A stretch of DNA of 14,762 bases from Euryarchaeota archaeon UBA136 (GCA_002506485.1 DAXQ01000038.1:1-14762), one strand, 5' to 3'. Shown: positions 6,334 through 13,852, counted from the first letter of the stretch. Program-made: numbers and translations. The notes: generated from the sequence alone by a model not told the origin.

Positions 6334-7176
6334 GTGAGCGATAGCGAGGGAGTAGTTGAATTGGACCATTTGTCCAAAGATGAAATCCTTAGAGGGATAA
6401 TATTTGTATTCTCTATCCTCCTAGTTTTTGTATCCTTTAGTTCAACCGAAACAACATTTGGTTTCTTCGCATTATTAATCTCAGTTTTTTTCCTTTCTAT
6501 ATTATTCTGGAAAGGGCCAATTGCTGTAGAGCCCAAGTATTTATTCGATAGATATGCCGACAATCTTGGTTATTATCTGGACAAAGGGGAAGTTTATCTT
6601 TGCAAGTCATTCAATGCGACCAAAAAGGCGGAAAAAGTCCTAGTTGGTGTAGCCTACAATTTTTTTCTGGTCATGGCTTTCGTTCTGCCAATTGATCTAT
6701 TGTTTCAGTATCTGACCAGGGCTGAGAATTCATTGTTACTCTATCAGAAATTCCTTACCTGGGTGATTTATGTTGTTGAAAGTGCATTTGGTATAGGCGT
6801 TTACATAAGGGGCGAGCATGGCACGGTCCTGTCGTATGATGATATGATTGACATGGAAATAGTTGCAGAGTGTACAGGTCTCCATGAGACTGTATTTCTC
6901 AGTCTATTGATAATTTGCTTTAGGGGCGTCAGACCAATTGTGCGTGCCAAGTGGGCAATATATGCCATCATATTCATATTCATCGAGAATCTCATAAGGA
7001 TAATATCTGGATATCCATTAATTCATATCTTTGGATTCAGTACCTGGGACAAGTTCCACTATTTCTGGTGGCACACTGGGCAGTATGCATTGATAATGGC
7101 TATTTTCGTCCTCTGGGTTATGGTTGTTGCAGGAAAACCAAGTAACAAAAGTGTAGGAAGAAATTATACTGGTTAA
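6334..7176 (+). CDS. Archaeosortase/exosortase-family membrane protein
   Basis: A 280-aa multi-pass membrane protein, with hydrophobic segments at about 21-36, 42-59, 104-127, 140-158, 186-198, 207-219 and 249-267. The exosortase/archaeosortase signature residues are all present in order: AECTGL with Cys180 (nucleophile), ENLIRI with Arg222, and WWHTG with His247. The family is a cysteine transpeptidase-like group that cuts C-terminal sorting tails such as PGF-CTERM at the membrane and attaches the substrate to a lipid. Haloarchaeal ArtA uses Arg in the third position; the His here is exosortase-like. The start must be GTG 6334, since the next in-frame Met is about residue 114. The LPGF-tailed protein two genes upstream is the obvious candidate substrate. 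Its TAA overlaps the ribA stop from the opposite strand. No subfamily is assigned. Confidence 0.85.
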   Translation: MSDSEGVVELDHLSKDEILRGIIFVFSILLVFVSFSSTETTFGFFALLISVFFLSILFWKGPIAVEPKYLFDRYADNLGYYLDKGEVYLCKSFNATKKAEKVLVGVAYNFFLVMAFVLPIDLLFQYLTRAENSLLLYQKFLTWVIYVVESAFGIGVYIRGEHGTVLSYDDMIDMEIVAECTGLHETVFLSLLIICFRGVRPIVRAKWAIYAIIFIFIENLIRIISGYPLIHIFGFSTWDKFHYFWWHTGQYALIMAIFVLWVMVVAGKPSNKSVGRNYTG

Positions 7177-7766
7177 TCCCTTATCTCAAGTTTGTGGTTC
7201 ATCTTGGAGGCTTTGGTTCGCAAATAGTCCTTGTTCTCTTCATTTGGTTCAGCACTGTGACCGATTTGCTTAACCTCAAATCCGGCTTTTTCCAAATCTT
7301 CAACCTTGGCAGGATTGTTCGTCATCAATTTGATTTCTTTGACACCCAGATTCTCGAGTATCTCCACAGCCCCCCCATACCTTCGCATTTCGGCATTGAA
7401 ACCTAATGCTATATTCGCTTCAACCGTATCCATTCCGTCATCTTGCAAATTATATGCCTTGAGCTTGTTGACCAACCCAATGCCTCGCCCCTCCTGTCTC
7501 AGATAAATTATGATTCCTTTACCTTCTTTGGATATTTTTTTCATAGCTAGATCCAATTGCTCCCCACAATCACATCTCATGGAATGCAGCACGTCACCTG
7601 TGAAACACTCAGAGTGAATACGAATCAATATTTCACCTTCCACTTTCCCCATCACTAGTGCAAGATTTTCCTTGTCCGAATTGTCACCAGGAAAGGCAAT
7701 AATGCGGAAAGTACCATATTTGGTAGGTAATCTTGCTTCTACTAAGGGTTCTTTTACTTCGCCCAT
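7173..7766 (-). CDS. ribA: GTP cyclohydrolase II (riboflavin biosynthesis)
   Basis: A complete 197-aa enzyme that aligns almost without gaps to the stand-alone bacterial RibA. The zinc ligands are Cys54 (HSECFTGD), Cys65 and Cys67 (RCDCG). The YLRQEGRGIGL block follows at 88-98, then the KAYNLQD stretch with Tyr105, the DTVEAN block, Arg128, and the TNNPAK motif at 149-154. It opens the GTP imidazole ring to give diaminohydroxypyrimidine phosphate, the first step to riboflavin. Many archaea use the unrelated GTP cyclohydrolase III (ArfA) instead, so a bacterial origin is plausible. Compared with E. coli, Asp126 seems replaced by Glu, a mild change. ATG 7764-7766 lies 2 bp after the TusA-like stop with no Shine-Dalgarno, so it is the last cistron of the suf operon. 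That would link flavin and Fe-S supply. Confidence 0.94.
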   Translation of the reverse strand: MGEVKEPLVEARLPTKYGTFRIIAFPGDNSDKENLALVMGKVEGEILIRIHSECFTGDVLHSMRCDCGEQLDLAMKKISKEGKGIIIYLRQEGRGIGLVNKLKAYNLQDDGMDTVEANIALGFNAEMRRYGGAVEILENLGVKEIKLMTNNPAKVEDLEKAGFEVKQIGHSAEPNEENKDYLRTKASKMNHKLEIRD

Positions 7767-7768
7767 TT

Positions 7769-7972
7769 CTATTTTGAAATAACCAACAATTTTTTGCCGT
7801 CTTCAATCAATTTGTAGTCCCTTCTTTTAACCATCGCCATAATATCTCTTCTTGCGTCTGGTTCTTCATATGTGATTCGCATTTTCTCATCATTCTGCAT
7901 TGAAACAATCTCTCTGAGTACTGCAATCACTGCCTGAGTGCATTGCAAACCGGTCACGTCGATTTCCCTCAT
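7769..7972 (-). CDS. TusA/SirA-like small sulfur-carrier protein with altered CPxP motif
   Basis: A 67-aa protein with the TusA-family outline: strand REIDVTGL, then Cys11 at the N-terminus of a helix, a central EEPDARRDIMAMVKRR segment (about 36-51) matching the family's acidic-Pro-Ala-x2-Asp-Ile block, and a C-terminal strand KLLVIS. In TusA the cysteine sits in CPxP and carries a persulfide. Here Cys11 is kept but both prolines are gone (CTQA). It could be a sulfur carrier between the SufS desulfurase and an acceptor, or a divergent member with another role. It lies 2 bp after sufT and 2 bp before ribA, so operon membership is firm. The family call rests on fold-level resemblance and is less certain than those of its neighbours. 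Confidence 0.72.
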   Translation of the reverse strand: MREIDVTGLQCTQAVIAVLREIVSMQNDEKMRITYEEPDARRDIMAMVKRRDYKLIEDGKKLLVISK

Positions 7973-7974
7973 TT

Positions 7975-8298
7975 CTATGCTGGGAAGTTTCCAGTCAGAT
8001 TAAGCTTCAATTTTGCCTCTTCGGACATGAGTTCCATGCTCCAAGGAGGCTCGAATACAAGGTCAATATTTGCTTTAGTCACTCCTTCAACCTCAGAGGC
8101 CCGGGCTGCAACTTCTTTAGGGAGAGAACCTGCAACTGGACAAAACGGCGAGGTCAAGGTCATTGTTATGTCGACCAAACCATCTTTCTTCACATCAATC
8201 TTGTAAATCAGCCCCAGTTCATAGATATTAACTGGGATTTCAGGATCATACACCTTTTTTATGGCCTCTACTATTTTTTCTTCGATTTTTGGGCTCAT
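7975..8298 (-). CDS. sufT: Fe-S assembly factor SufT (DUF59/MIP18 family)
   Basis: A 107-aa DUF59 protein. The family hallmark DPEIPVNIYELGLIY is at residues 18-32, followed by LVDITMTLTSPFCP with the conserved Cys53, and a C-terminal PPWSMELMSEEAKLKL block (about 84-99). SufT proteins help mature or deliver Fe-S clusters, and DUF59 relatives include eukaryotic MIP18/CIA2. I chose ATG 8296-8298, which forms an ATGA overlap with the sufU stop and has AAGGAGG about 10 nt upstream. A longer reading frame from 8364 adds 22 residues that merely reread the end of sufU. It sits in the suf operon between sufU and the TusA-like gene. Confidence 0.9.
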   Translation of the reverse strand: MSPKIEEKIVEAIKKVYDPEIPVNIYELGLIYKIDVKKDGLVDITMTLTSPFCPVAGSLPKEVAARASEVEGVTKANIDLVFEPPWSMELMSEEAKLKLNLTGNFPA

Positions 8299-8735
8299 TC
8301 GGTACTGGCCTCCTTTTTTCCCTCTAATGCAGCCATTAAAGCATGCCATGAAAGGGTTGCGCATTTTACTCTGGCAGGATATTTTCTTACACCACCAAAA
8401 ACGGAGAATTTCCCCACAGCTCCCGAGTCTGAATCTTCACTGGTCACCAGATTATGAAATTCCTTGAATAATTTTTCAATATCACTCCTTTTTAGGCCTT
8501 TGATGGTCTCTGTCAAAATACTGGCTGATGCGGTAGATATTGCACACCCAGAGCCTATGAAGCTAGCATCGGTTACTACATCATCCTCTACAACAATCTG
8601 CATTGAGATACGATCACCGCATAATGGATTGTGCCCATCAGCACTATGTGTATAACCCTCAATTTCCCCTTTGTTTCTTGGATTCTTGTTGTGATCAAGA
8701 ATTACCTCCATGTATAGCTCATTCCATTCACTCAT
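8295..8735 (-). CDS. sufU: Fe-S assembly scaffold / sulfur-transfer protein SufU
   Basis: A complete 146-aa IscU/SufU-fold protein. Conserved ligand residues are Cys39 and Asp41 (PLCGD), Cys64 (GSGCAIS) and Cys125 (RVKCATLSW). The roughly 20-residue insertion before the last Cys (about 98-120, DSDSGAVGKFSVFGGVRKYP) marks the Gram-positive SufU type rather than IscU. SufU of this type binds zinc and accepts persulfide from SufS, passing it to SufBCD. Its ATG overlaps the sufS stop as ATGA, and its own stop overlaps sufT the same way. The last residues (GKKEASTE) are a short charged tail. No sufE or sufA lies in the operon, consistent with SufU serving as the sulfur acceptor. Confidence 0.94.
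   Translation of the reverse strand: MSEWNELYMEVILDHNKNPRNKGEIEGYTHSADGHNPLCGDRISMQIVVEDDVVTDASFIGSGCAISTASASILTETIKGLKRSDIEKLFKEFHNLVTSEDSDSGAVGKFSVFGGVRKYPARVKCATLSWHALMAALEGKKEASTE
8310..8316 (-). promoter_or_regulatory. Ribosome binding site deciding the sufT start
   Basis: AAGGAGG on the minus strand, inside the 3' end of sufU, lies about 11 nt before ATG 8298. It supports the short SufT start over the longer reading frame. Confidence 0.55.
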
Positions 8736-9946
8736 GTAAATACCTCAATCGTCTTTTTTACACCATTTATCAGCGCATCCACATCTTTTCTGGAGTTGTA
8801 AATTGCAAAGGATGCTCTTGCAGTAGCAGGAATGCCATAGAAATCCATGGTTGGTTGAGTACAATGATGTCCGGTTCGGATTGCAACACCCTGTTTGTCT
8901 AAGATAGTACCTATATCATGAGGATGTATTCCTTCAATAACAAATGATAAGACGCTGGCTTTCTCAATCGCATTTCCAATTATTTGCACCCCTTCGATTT
9001 TCCTAATCTCTTGAGTCGCATAATCCAATAATTCCGTTTCGTGCTTAGCTATATTTTCAATTCCTATTGATACAAGATAGTCTATTGAGACCCCTAATCC
9101 TATTGTACCTGCAATATTCGGCGTTCCGGCCTCAAATCTATTTGGTATATCATTGTAGATGGTCTTTTCAAACGTGACAGATTTGATCATATCACCTCCG
9201 CCTTGGTAGGGTGGCATTTTTTCCAATAATTCTTTTTTACCATACAATACGCCAATTCCGGTTGGTGCGTAGACCTTATGGCCCGAGAAACAATAAAAAT
9301 CGGGATTTAATTTAATCAGATCTACAGAAAGATGTTGCACGGCCTGCGCTCCATCTATCATAATCCGGATGTTATTGCTATGGGCAATTTTGATAACATC
9401 TTCTATTCGATTTACAGTTCCTAAAGAATTGGAAACATGATTAATTGATATGAATTTCGTCTTTTCACTAATCATCTCTTCAATTTCTTCGATTAGTAAT
9501 TCCCCTTTCTCATTCATGGGTATAATTTTCAATTCAGCTTTCATTTGTTCGCATAGAATCTGCCAGGGGACAATATTGGCATGGTGTTCCATTTGAGAAA
9601 TAATTATCTGATCACCTTCTTTTAAGATAGGTTTAACATAGCTGTTTGCAACCAGATTAATTGCCTCGGTAGCTCCTCTTACGAATATTATCTCTTCTCG
9701 GTGTTCTGCATTTATGAATGCGGCAACCTTTGAGCGCGCTTTCTCATAGGCATCAGTAGCTCTGATACTCAAGGTATGAACTCCTCTATGTATGTTTGAG
9801 TTTATAGAGCGGTAATATGATTCAAGCGCCTTGATAACTTTCTCAGGTTTCTGAGTGGTGGCGGCATTGTCCAGATAAACCAATTCGTTTCCATTTATCT
9901 TCTGTTTTAACGTTGGAAAATCCGATTTTAGAGATTCATCTAACAT
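8732..9946 (-). CDS. sufS: Cysteine desulfurase SufS
   Basis: A complete 404-aa class V aminotransferase-fold enzyme of the SufS group. LDNAATTQKP at 25-34 is the family start. His121 (QMEHHAN) stacks on PLP, Lys224 (CFSGHKVYAPTG) is the Schiff-base lysine, and Cys362 in the RTGHHCTQP loop is the persulfide cysteine; the loop type is group II. It removes sulfur from L-cysteine, giving alanine and an enzyme persulfide that is passed to SufU. The ATG at 9944-9946 abuts the sufD stop and has AAAGGAGG at a good distance, encoded in the last codons of sufD. Length is that of the family. Confidence 0.96.
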   Translation of the reverse strand: MLDESLKSDFPTLKQKINGNELVYLDNAATTQKPEKVIKALESYYRSINSNIHRGVHTLSIRATDAYEKARSKVAAFINAEHREEIIFVRGATEAINLVANSYVKPILKEGDQIIISQMEHHANIVPWQILCEQMKAELKIIPMNEKGELLIEEIEEMISEKTKFISINHVSNSLGTVNRIEDVIKIAHSNNIRIMIDGAQAVQHLSVDLIKLNPDFYCFSGHKVYAPTGIGVLYGKKELLEKMPPYQGGGDMIKSVTFEKTIYNDIPNRFEAGTPNIAGTIGLGVSIDYLVSIGIENIAKHETELLDYATQEIRKIEGVQIIGNAIEKASVLSFVIEGIHPHDIGTILDKQGVAIRTGHHCTQPTMDFYGIPATARASFAIYNSRKDVDALINGVKKTIEVFT

Positions 9947-11167
9947 TCAGCCTCCTTTGGGTAACCTATCTAGAATCAGTTCCATCAATTTGGACCTAAT
10001 TTTCTCATCTGAAACGTTCTCAATGATTTCATTGACATAGGCCCTAATCAGTATTTGCTGTGCTTCTTTCCTGTTCAGGCCTCTTGATCTCAGATAGAAT
10101 AGTCCTTTCTCATCTAATTGTCCTACGGTCGCACCGTGTGTACACTTTACATCATCAGCATATATCTCCAGTTCGGGTTTTGTATGTATGATTGCGTCGT
10201 CACTAAGAAGCAAGTTCTGGTTGTTTTGTATCGCATCTGTTTTTTGGGCATCTGGATGGACATGAATCCTACCGTTGAATACACCGGTTGATTTTCCACT
10301 CAGAATGCCTTTGTAATGCTCGTTGCTGCTACAATGAGCTTCCTTGTGTTCAATCGTTGTGTGGTGATCTATGTGGTTTTTCTTATCAACAAAATATAAT
10401 CCAAATAGGTTACAGTTTGCGCCAGACTGATTCAATTCGACATTGAAATCCCTTCTTGCAAATTTCTTTCCCATCGAGAAGTTGTGTGAGACAAAATTAC
10501 TGTCTTTGTACTGTTTTACACATACATTTGCCACATGATACGTGTCCTTTGCAAAATCGTCTATAATTATATGCTCCAGATTCGCGCCATCCTCTACAAT
10601 GATATCAGTTACAGAATTGACGAAACTAGTTCCATTCCCCATTATTTTAAACTCTTCAAATATAATGGAATCACTATTTCTTTTAGCTAGGATTACACAT
10701 TTGGGATGTACGGCTTGATTTTTACCTTCATTCGTTATCAGATTCAATATTCTGATTGTCTGCTTTGATGCAGATTCTAATATCAGATAACATCCATTTA
10801 TTGCGAATGCATTGTTCAGATTCAGAAATGGTTTGTCCTTCTTTTTCAATAAATCCTCATCAAGATCTCCACTTCTTAGGCCTTCAGCTATGTCTCCCAT
10901 CTGGCAATCATTAAATTTCTTTACAATTTTACCATTAACCAATATTACATCGTAATTTCTATCTTCATATTGACCGGAAAAGACGAATTCCAGTTCAATA
11001 TTGGAAATAATAGAGGGATCTGAATACTTCCAATATTCTTCCTTACGTGTTGGTAAGCCATGTTTCTTGAATTCCTCAAATGATTCTTGTCTGAGAAGCT
11101 TTAGATTGTCATCAGGCAAGTTCAGTGTGTTCTCAAAATCTGTAGTAAATGTTTCCACAGCTTTCAT
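9947..11167 (-). CDS. sufD: Fe-S cluster assembly protein SufD
   Basis: A complete 406-aa SufD. The N-terminal segment carries GLPTRKEEYWKYSD (37-50), typical of SufD. The middle is the beta-helix of the SufB/SufD family. Near the C-terminus are Cys342 and His344 in VKCTHGATVGQLDE, probable counterparts of the E. coli SufD Cys358 and His360 at the SufB-SufD interface, then GLFYLRSRGL. SufD forms the SufB-SufC2-SufD scaffold and helps load iron. The gene abuts both sufC (stop adjoining ATG 11165-11167) and sufS. It is less conserved in the first 200 residues, as is usual in SufD. Confidence 0.94.
   Translation of the reverse strand: MKAVETFTTDFENTLNLPDDNLKLLRQESFEEFKKHGLPTRKEEYWKYSDPSIISNIELEFVFSGQYEDRNYDVILVNGKIVKKFNDCQMGDIAEGLRSGDLDEDLLKKKDKPFLNLNNAFAINGCYLILESASKQTIRILNLITNEGKNQAVHPKCVILAKRNSDSIIFEEFKIMGNGTSFVNSVTDIIVEDGANLEHIIIDDFAKDTYHVANVCVKQYKDSNFVSHNFSMGKKFARRDFNVELNQSGANCNLFGLYFVDKKNHIDHHTTIEHKEAHCSSNEHYKGILSGKSTGVFNGRIHVHPDAQKTDAIQNNQNLLLSDDAIIHTKPELEIYADDVKCTHGATVGQLDEKGLFYLRSRGLNRKEAQQILIRAYVNEIIENVSDEKIRSKLMELILDRLPKGG
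9951..9958 (-). promoter_or_regulatory. Strong ribosome binding site for sufS
   Basis: AAAGGAGG (minus strand) in the final sufD codons lies 4 nt before the sufS ATG. It shows that internal suf cistrons use Shine-Dalgarno initiation although several other genes here look leaderless. Confidence 0.65.
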
Positions 11168-11920
11168 CTATGCCTTAGCTTCCTCAACAATACGGTCGTA
11201 TCCTTTTTCCTCTAATTCCAGAGCAAGATTCTTGTCACCCGAATTGATTATCTTCCCGTCTACCAGAACATGGACGAAATCTGGAACGATATAATTCAGT
11301 AATCTTTGATAATGAGTAACCAGGATAGTTGCCCTTTCTTCATTTCGCATAGAATTTACGCCATTTGCTACAACCCGTAAGGCATCAATATCAAGCCCCG
11401 AATCAGTTTCATCAAGCAATGCCAATTTGGGTTCTAAGACAGCCATCTGAAAGATTTCGTTTCTCTTTTTCTCTCCCCCTGAAAACCCTTCATTGACCGG
11501 TCTTTTGAGCAGTGAATCCTTCAGGTTGAGTAGTTTGATTTTATCGCCTATGAGGTCTATAAATTCCATTGCATCAATTTCCTTTTCGCCCCTGTACTTC
11601 CGCTGAGCGTTCAAGGCTGATTTCAGGAAGTAGGTATTGTTCACACCTGGTAATTCAACCGGATACTGAAACGCTAGAAATATACCCTCACAGGCCCTTT
11701 CCTCAATCTCCATTTCAAGTAGGTCTTTGCTCAGATATTCGACTTTTCCATCAGTAATTTCGTATTCTTCATGTCCAGCCAATACTTGTGCCAAGGTTGA
11801 CTTCCCAGATCCATTAGGTCCCATGATAGCATGTGTTTCCCCAGCTTTTACTTCAAGGTCTATTCCTTTTAGAATTTGATTTCCACCAATACTTACATGT
11901 AAATTTTCTATTTTTAGCAT
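11168..11920 (-). CDS. sufC: Fe-S assembly ATPase SufC
   Basis: A 250-aa ABC-type ATPase. Walker A GPNGSGKST is at 34-42, the Q-loop FLAFQYPVELPG at 81-92 with Gln85, the signature FSGGE at 146-150, Walker B LALLDETDSG with Asp170-Glu171, and the switch His203 (VTHYQRLL). SufC is a cytoplasmic ABC ATPase without membrane partners; it drives conformational change in SufBCD. I chose ATG 11918-11920, 4 bp after the sufB stop, because family members begin with this MLKIENL strand. A GTG at 11933-11935 would add five residues and overlap sufB by 11 bases; it cannot be ruled out, as a GGAAGGA lies just before it. Confidence 0.95.
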   Translation of the reverse strand: MLKIENLHVSIGGNQILKGIDLEVKAGETHAIMGPNGSGKSTLAQVLAGHEEYEITDGKVEYLSKDLLEMEIEERACEGIFLAFQYPVELPGVNNTYFLKSALNAQRKYRGEKEIDAMEFIDLIGDKIKLLNLKDSLLKRPVNEGFSGGEKKRNEIFQMAVLEPKLALLDETDSGLDIDALRVVANGVNSMRNEERATILVTHYQRLLNYIVPDFVHVLVDGKIINSGDKNLALELEEKGYDRIVEEAKA

Positions 11921-11924
11921 ATTT

Positions 11925-13379
11925 CTAACCCACACTTCCTTCCAGAGAGACTTCTAACAACCGTTGAGCCTCAACGGCAAATTCCATTGGTAATTCCCTG
12001 AAAACTTCCTTGCAGAATCCGTTTACTATCAAGTTGATGGCATCTTCTTCAGATATTCCTCTTTGCTTACAGTAAAACATTTGGTCCTCCCCAATCTTTG
12101 ATGTTGAGGCTTCATGTTCGATATGTGATTTTGTATTCTTGACATCTAAATATGGGAATGTGTGGGCACCACATTTATCGCCGATTAGGAGTGAATCACA
12201 TTGAGAATAATTTCGAGCGCCCTCTGCAGATTTATTTATCATAACTTGCCCACGATATGTGTTCTGACCTTTTGCTGCAGATATTCCTTTGGAAATTATC
12301 GTACTTTTCGTGTTTTTCCCCAGATGGATCATCTTGGTCCCAGTATCAGCCTGTTGCTTCAACGCCGATAATGCAACTGAATAAAATTCTCCTTTGGAAT
12401 CATCACCTTGAAGTATGCATGAGGGGTATTTCCAGGTTATAGCTGAGCCGGTTTCAACTTGGGTCCAGGTTATTTTCGATGCTTTTCCTCTACAAGCTCC
12501 TCTTTTCGTTACGAAATTATAGATTCCACCCTTACCGTCTTTGTCACCGGGGTACCAGTTTTGAACGGTTGAATATTTTATTTCTGCATCATCCAAGGCC
12601 ACTAATTCCACAACTGCAGCGTGTAGTTGGTTCTCATCACGCTTAGGAGCCGTGCACCCTTCTAGATATGAGACATACGCGCCTTTATCTGCCACTATCA
12701 AGGTTCTTTCAAATTGGCCTGTATTTGGTTCATTAATTCGGAAATAAGTTGAAAGTTCCATTGGACATTTTGTGTTGGGAGGTATGTAGCAGAAGGATCC
12801 ATCTGTGAATACAGCTGAGTTCAATGCAGCATAGAAATTGTCAGATTGAGGTACCACAGAACCCATGTATTTCTTAATTAATTCCGGATGTTCCTTGACC
12901 GCTTCAGAAAAAGAACAGAAAATCACACCTTTCTCCGCTAGTTTATCTTTGAATGTAGTTGCTACAGACATAGAGTCAAAAACAGCATCCACTGCGACGC
13001 CGGCAAGAATCTCCTGTTCTTCAAGAGGAATACCAAGTTTATTGTAAGTTTCAATTAGTTCGGGATCAACCTCATCCAAACTTTTTGGTCCATCAGCAGC
13101 ATTTTTAGGGGCTGAAAAGTAACTGATTGCTTGATAATCTATAGGTTGATATTCAATATTGGCCCAATGAGGCTCCTTCATTTTCAGCCATATTTTGTAG
13201 GCCTTTAGTCTCCAGTCAGTTAGCCACTTTGGCTCTTCTTTCTTATTAGAAATAAATTTGATAACATCTTCGTTTAACCCTGGTGGCAAGGTATCAGATT
13301 CGATATTTGTGACAAATCCATATTTGTATTCCTGCTCTGTGAATCCTTTCAGCATTTCAGTTTCGGAATCTGGGTTCAC
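11925..13379 (-). CDS. sufB: Fe-S cluster assembly scaffold SufB
   Basis: A complete 484-aa SufB of the long type. Residues 1-95 are the N-terminal helical domain with PKWLTDWRLKAYKIWLKMKEPHW (50-72). The middle is the beta-helix, including TVQNWYPG (271-278). The C-terminal part includes the QCDSLLIGDKCGAHTFPY block. By end-alignment with E. coli SufB, Cys394 corresponds to the essential Cys405 and Glu423 to Glu434. The ending LEGSVG is typical. SufB builds the nascent cluster and receives sulfur. The start is GTG 13377-13379, overlapping the regulator's TGA as GTGA, preceded by GGTGGA. It is the first structural gene of the operon. Sequence blocks look close to bacterial SufB. Confidence 0.96.
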   Translation of the reverse strand: MNPDSETEMLKGFTEQEYKYGFVTNIESDTLPPGLNEDVIKFISNKKEEPKWLTDWRLKAYKIWLKMKEPHWANIEYQPIDYQAISYFSAPKNAADGPKSLDEVDPELIETYNKLGIPLEEQEILAGVAVDAVFDSMSVATTFKDKLAEKGVIFCSFSEAVKEHPELIKKYMGSVVPQSDNFYAALNSAVFTDGSFCYIPPNTKCPMELSTYFRINEPNTGQFERTLIVADKGAYVSYLEGCTAPKRDENQLHAAVVELVALDDAEIKYSTVQNWYPGDKDGKGGIYNFVTKRGACRGKASKITWTQVETGSAITWKYPSCILQGDDSKGEFYSVALSALKQQADTGTKMIHLGKNTKSTIISKGISAAKGQNTYRGQVMINKSAEGARNYSQCDSLLIGDKCGAHTFPYLDVKNTKSHIEHEASTSKIGEDQMFYCKQRGISEEDAINLIVNGFCKEVFRELPMEFAVEAQRLLEVSLEGSVG

Positions 13380-13831
13380 ATTCCACCACTATAGTTCATC
13401 GAGAGATTTAACAGCCCCTCGTTCTGATCTTTACCCATCATCTCATTTAATGAGATTCCTTCAAGCGCATTTTTTACAGTGTTGTTTATTTTTTGCCATG
13501 GTTCTTCCACACTGCACTTTGTTTCATATGAGCATTCACAGGCATTTGTTGAACATTCAGTAAGGGCTATCGGGCCTTCAAAGCTTTCAATTATATCTGC
13601 AACAGATATATCCTCTGAGGATCTTGAAAGAGAATAACCTCCCTGACTTCCTCTTTGAGAATCCAATAATCCATTACTTGACAATGTCTTTAGAAGTCTG
13701 GTAACTGTTGGTAAAGGGATTCTGGTGTCTTCAGAGATTTCTCTAGCAGTATGTACCATATTCTGGTCCATATCTGCAATTTGGGTCATGATTACTATCC
13801 CGTAGTCCGTTAGTTTGTTTATTTTCATCAT
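13376..13831 (-). CDS. Rrf2/IscR-family transcriptional regulator of the SUF operon
   Basis: A 151-aa Rrf2-type repressor. A winged helix covers about 5-85, with LTDYGIVIMTQIA (7-19), the recognition region IPLPTVTRLLKTL (38-50) and the wing RGSQGGYSLSR (60-70). VADIIESFEGPIALTEC leads to the cysteine region: Cys93, Cys98, Cys100 and Cys106, followed by EPWQKIN. This matches the bacterial SUF-regulator group (suf-linked IscR relatives), which senses Fe-S status through a bound cluster. Which three cysteines are ligands is not certain, since spacing differs from E. coli IscR (92, 98, 104). ATG 13829-13831 follows GAGGTGA; a second Met codon is adjacent. It heads the suf operon and probably represses it from the palindrome upstream. 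Such regulators are mainly bacterial, so transfer is likely. Confidence 0.93.
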   Translation of the reverse strand: MMKINKLTDYGIVIMTQIADMDQNMVHTAREISEDTRIPLPTVTRLLKTLSSNGLLDSQRGSQGGYSLSRSSEDISVADIIESFEGPIALTECSTNACECSYETKCSVEEPWQKINNTVKNALEGISLNEMMGKDQNEGLLNLSMNYSGGM

Positions 13832-13839
13832 GGTGTCTT

Positions 13840-13846
13840 CACCTCA
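13840..13846 (-). promoter_or_regulatory. Ribosome binding site for the Rrf2 regulator
   Basis: GAGGTGA on the minus strand, 8 nt before ATG 13831, is a near-perfect match to the anti-Shine-Dalgarno of 16S rRNA. It shows a leadered transcript. Confidence 0.6.
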
Positions 13847-13852
13847 GGCAAT

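Noticed and set aside
8299..8364. 22-residue N-terminal extension of SufT
   Set aside because: It rereads the end of sufU in another frame; the ATGA overlap with AAGGAGG upstream gives the family-sized protein.
11921..11935. GTG start of SufC overlapping sufB
   Set aside because: Family members begin at the MLKIENL strand, so ATG 11920 is preferred, though the GTG stays possible.
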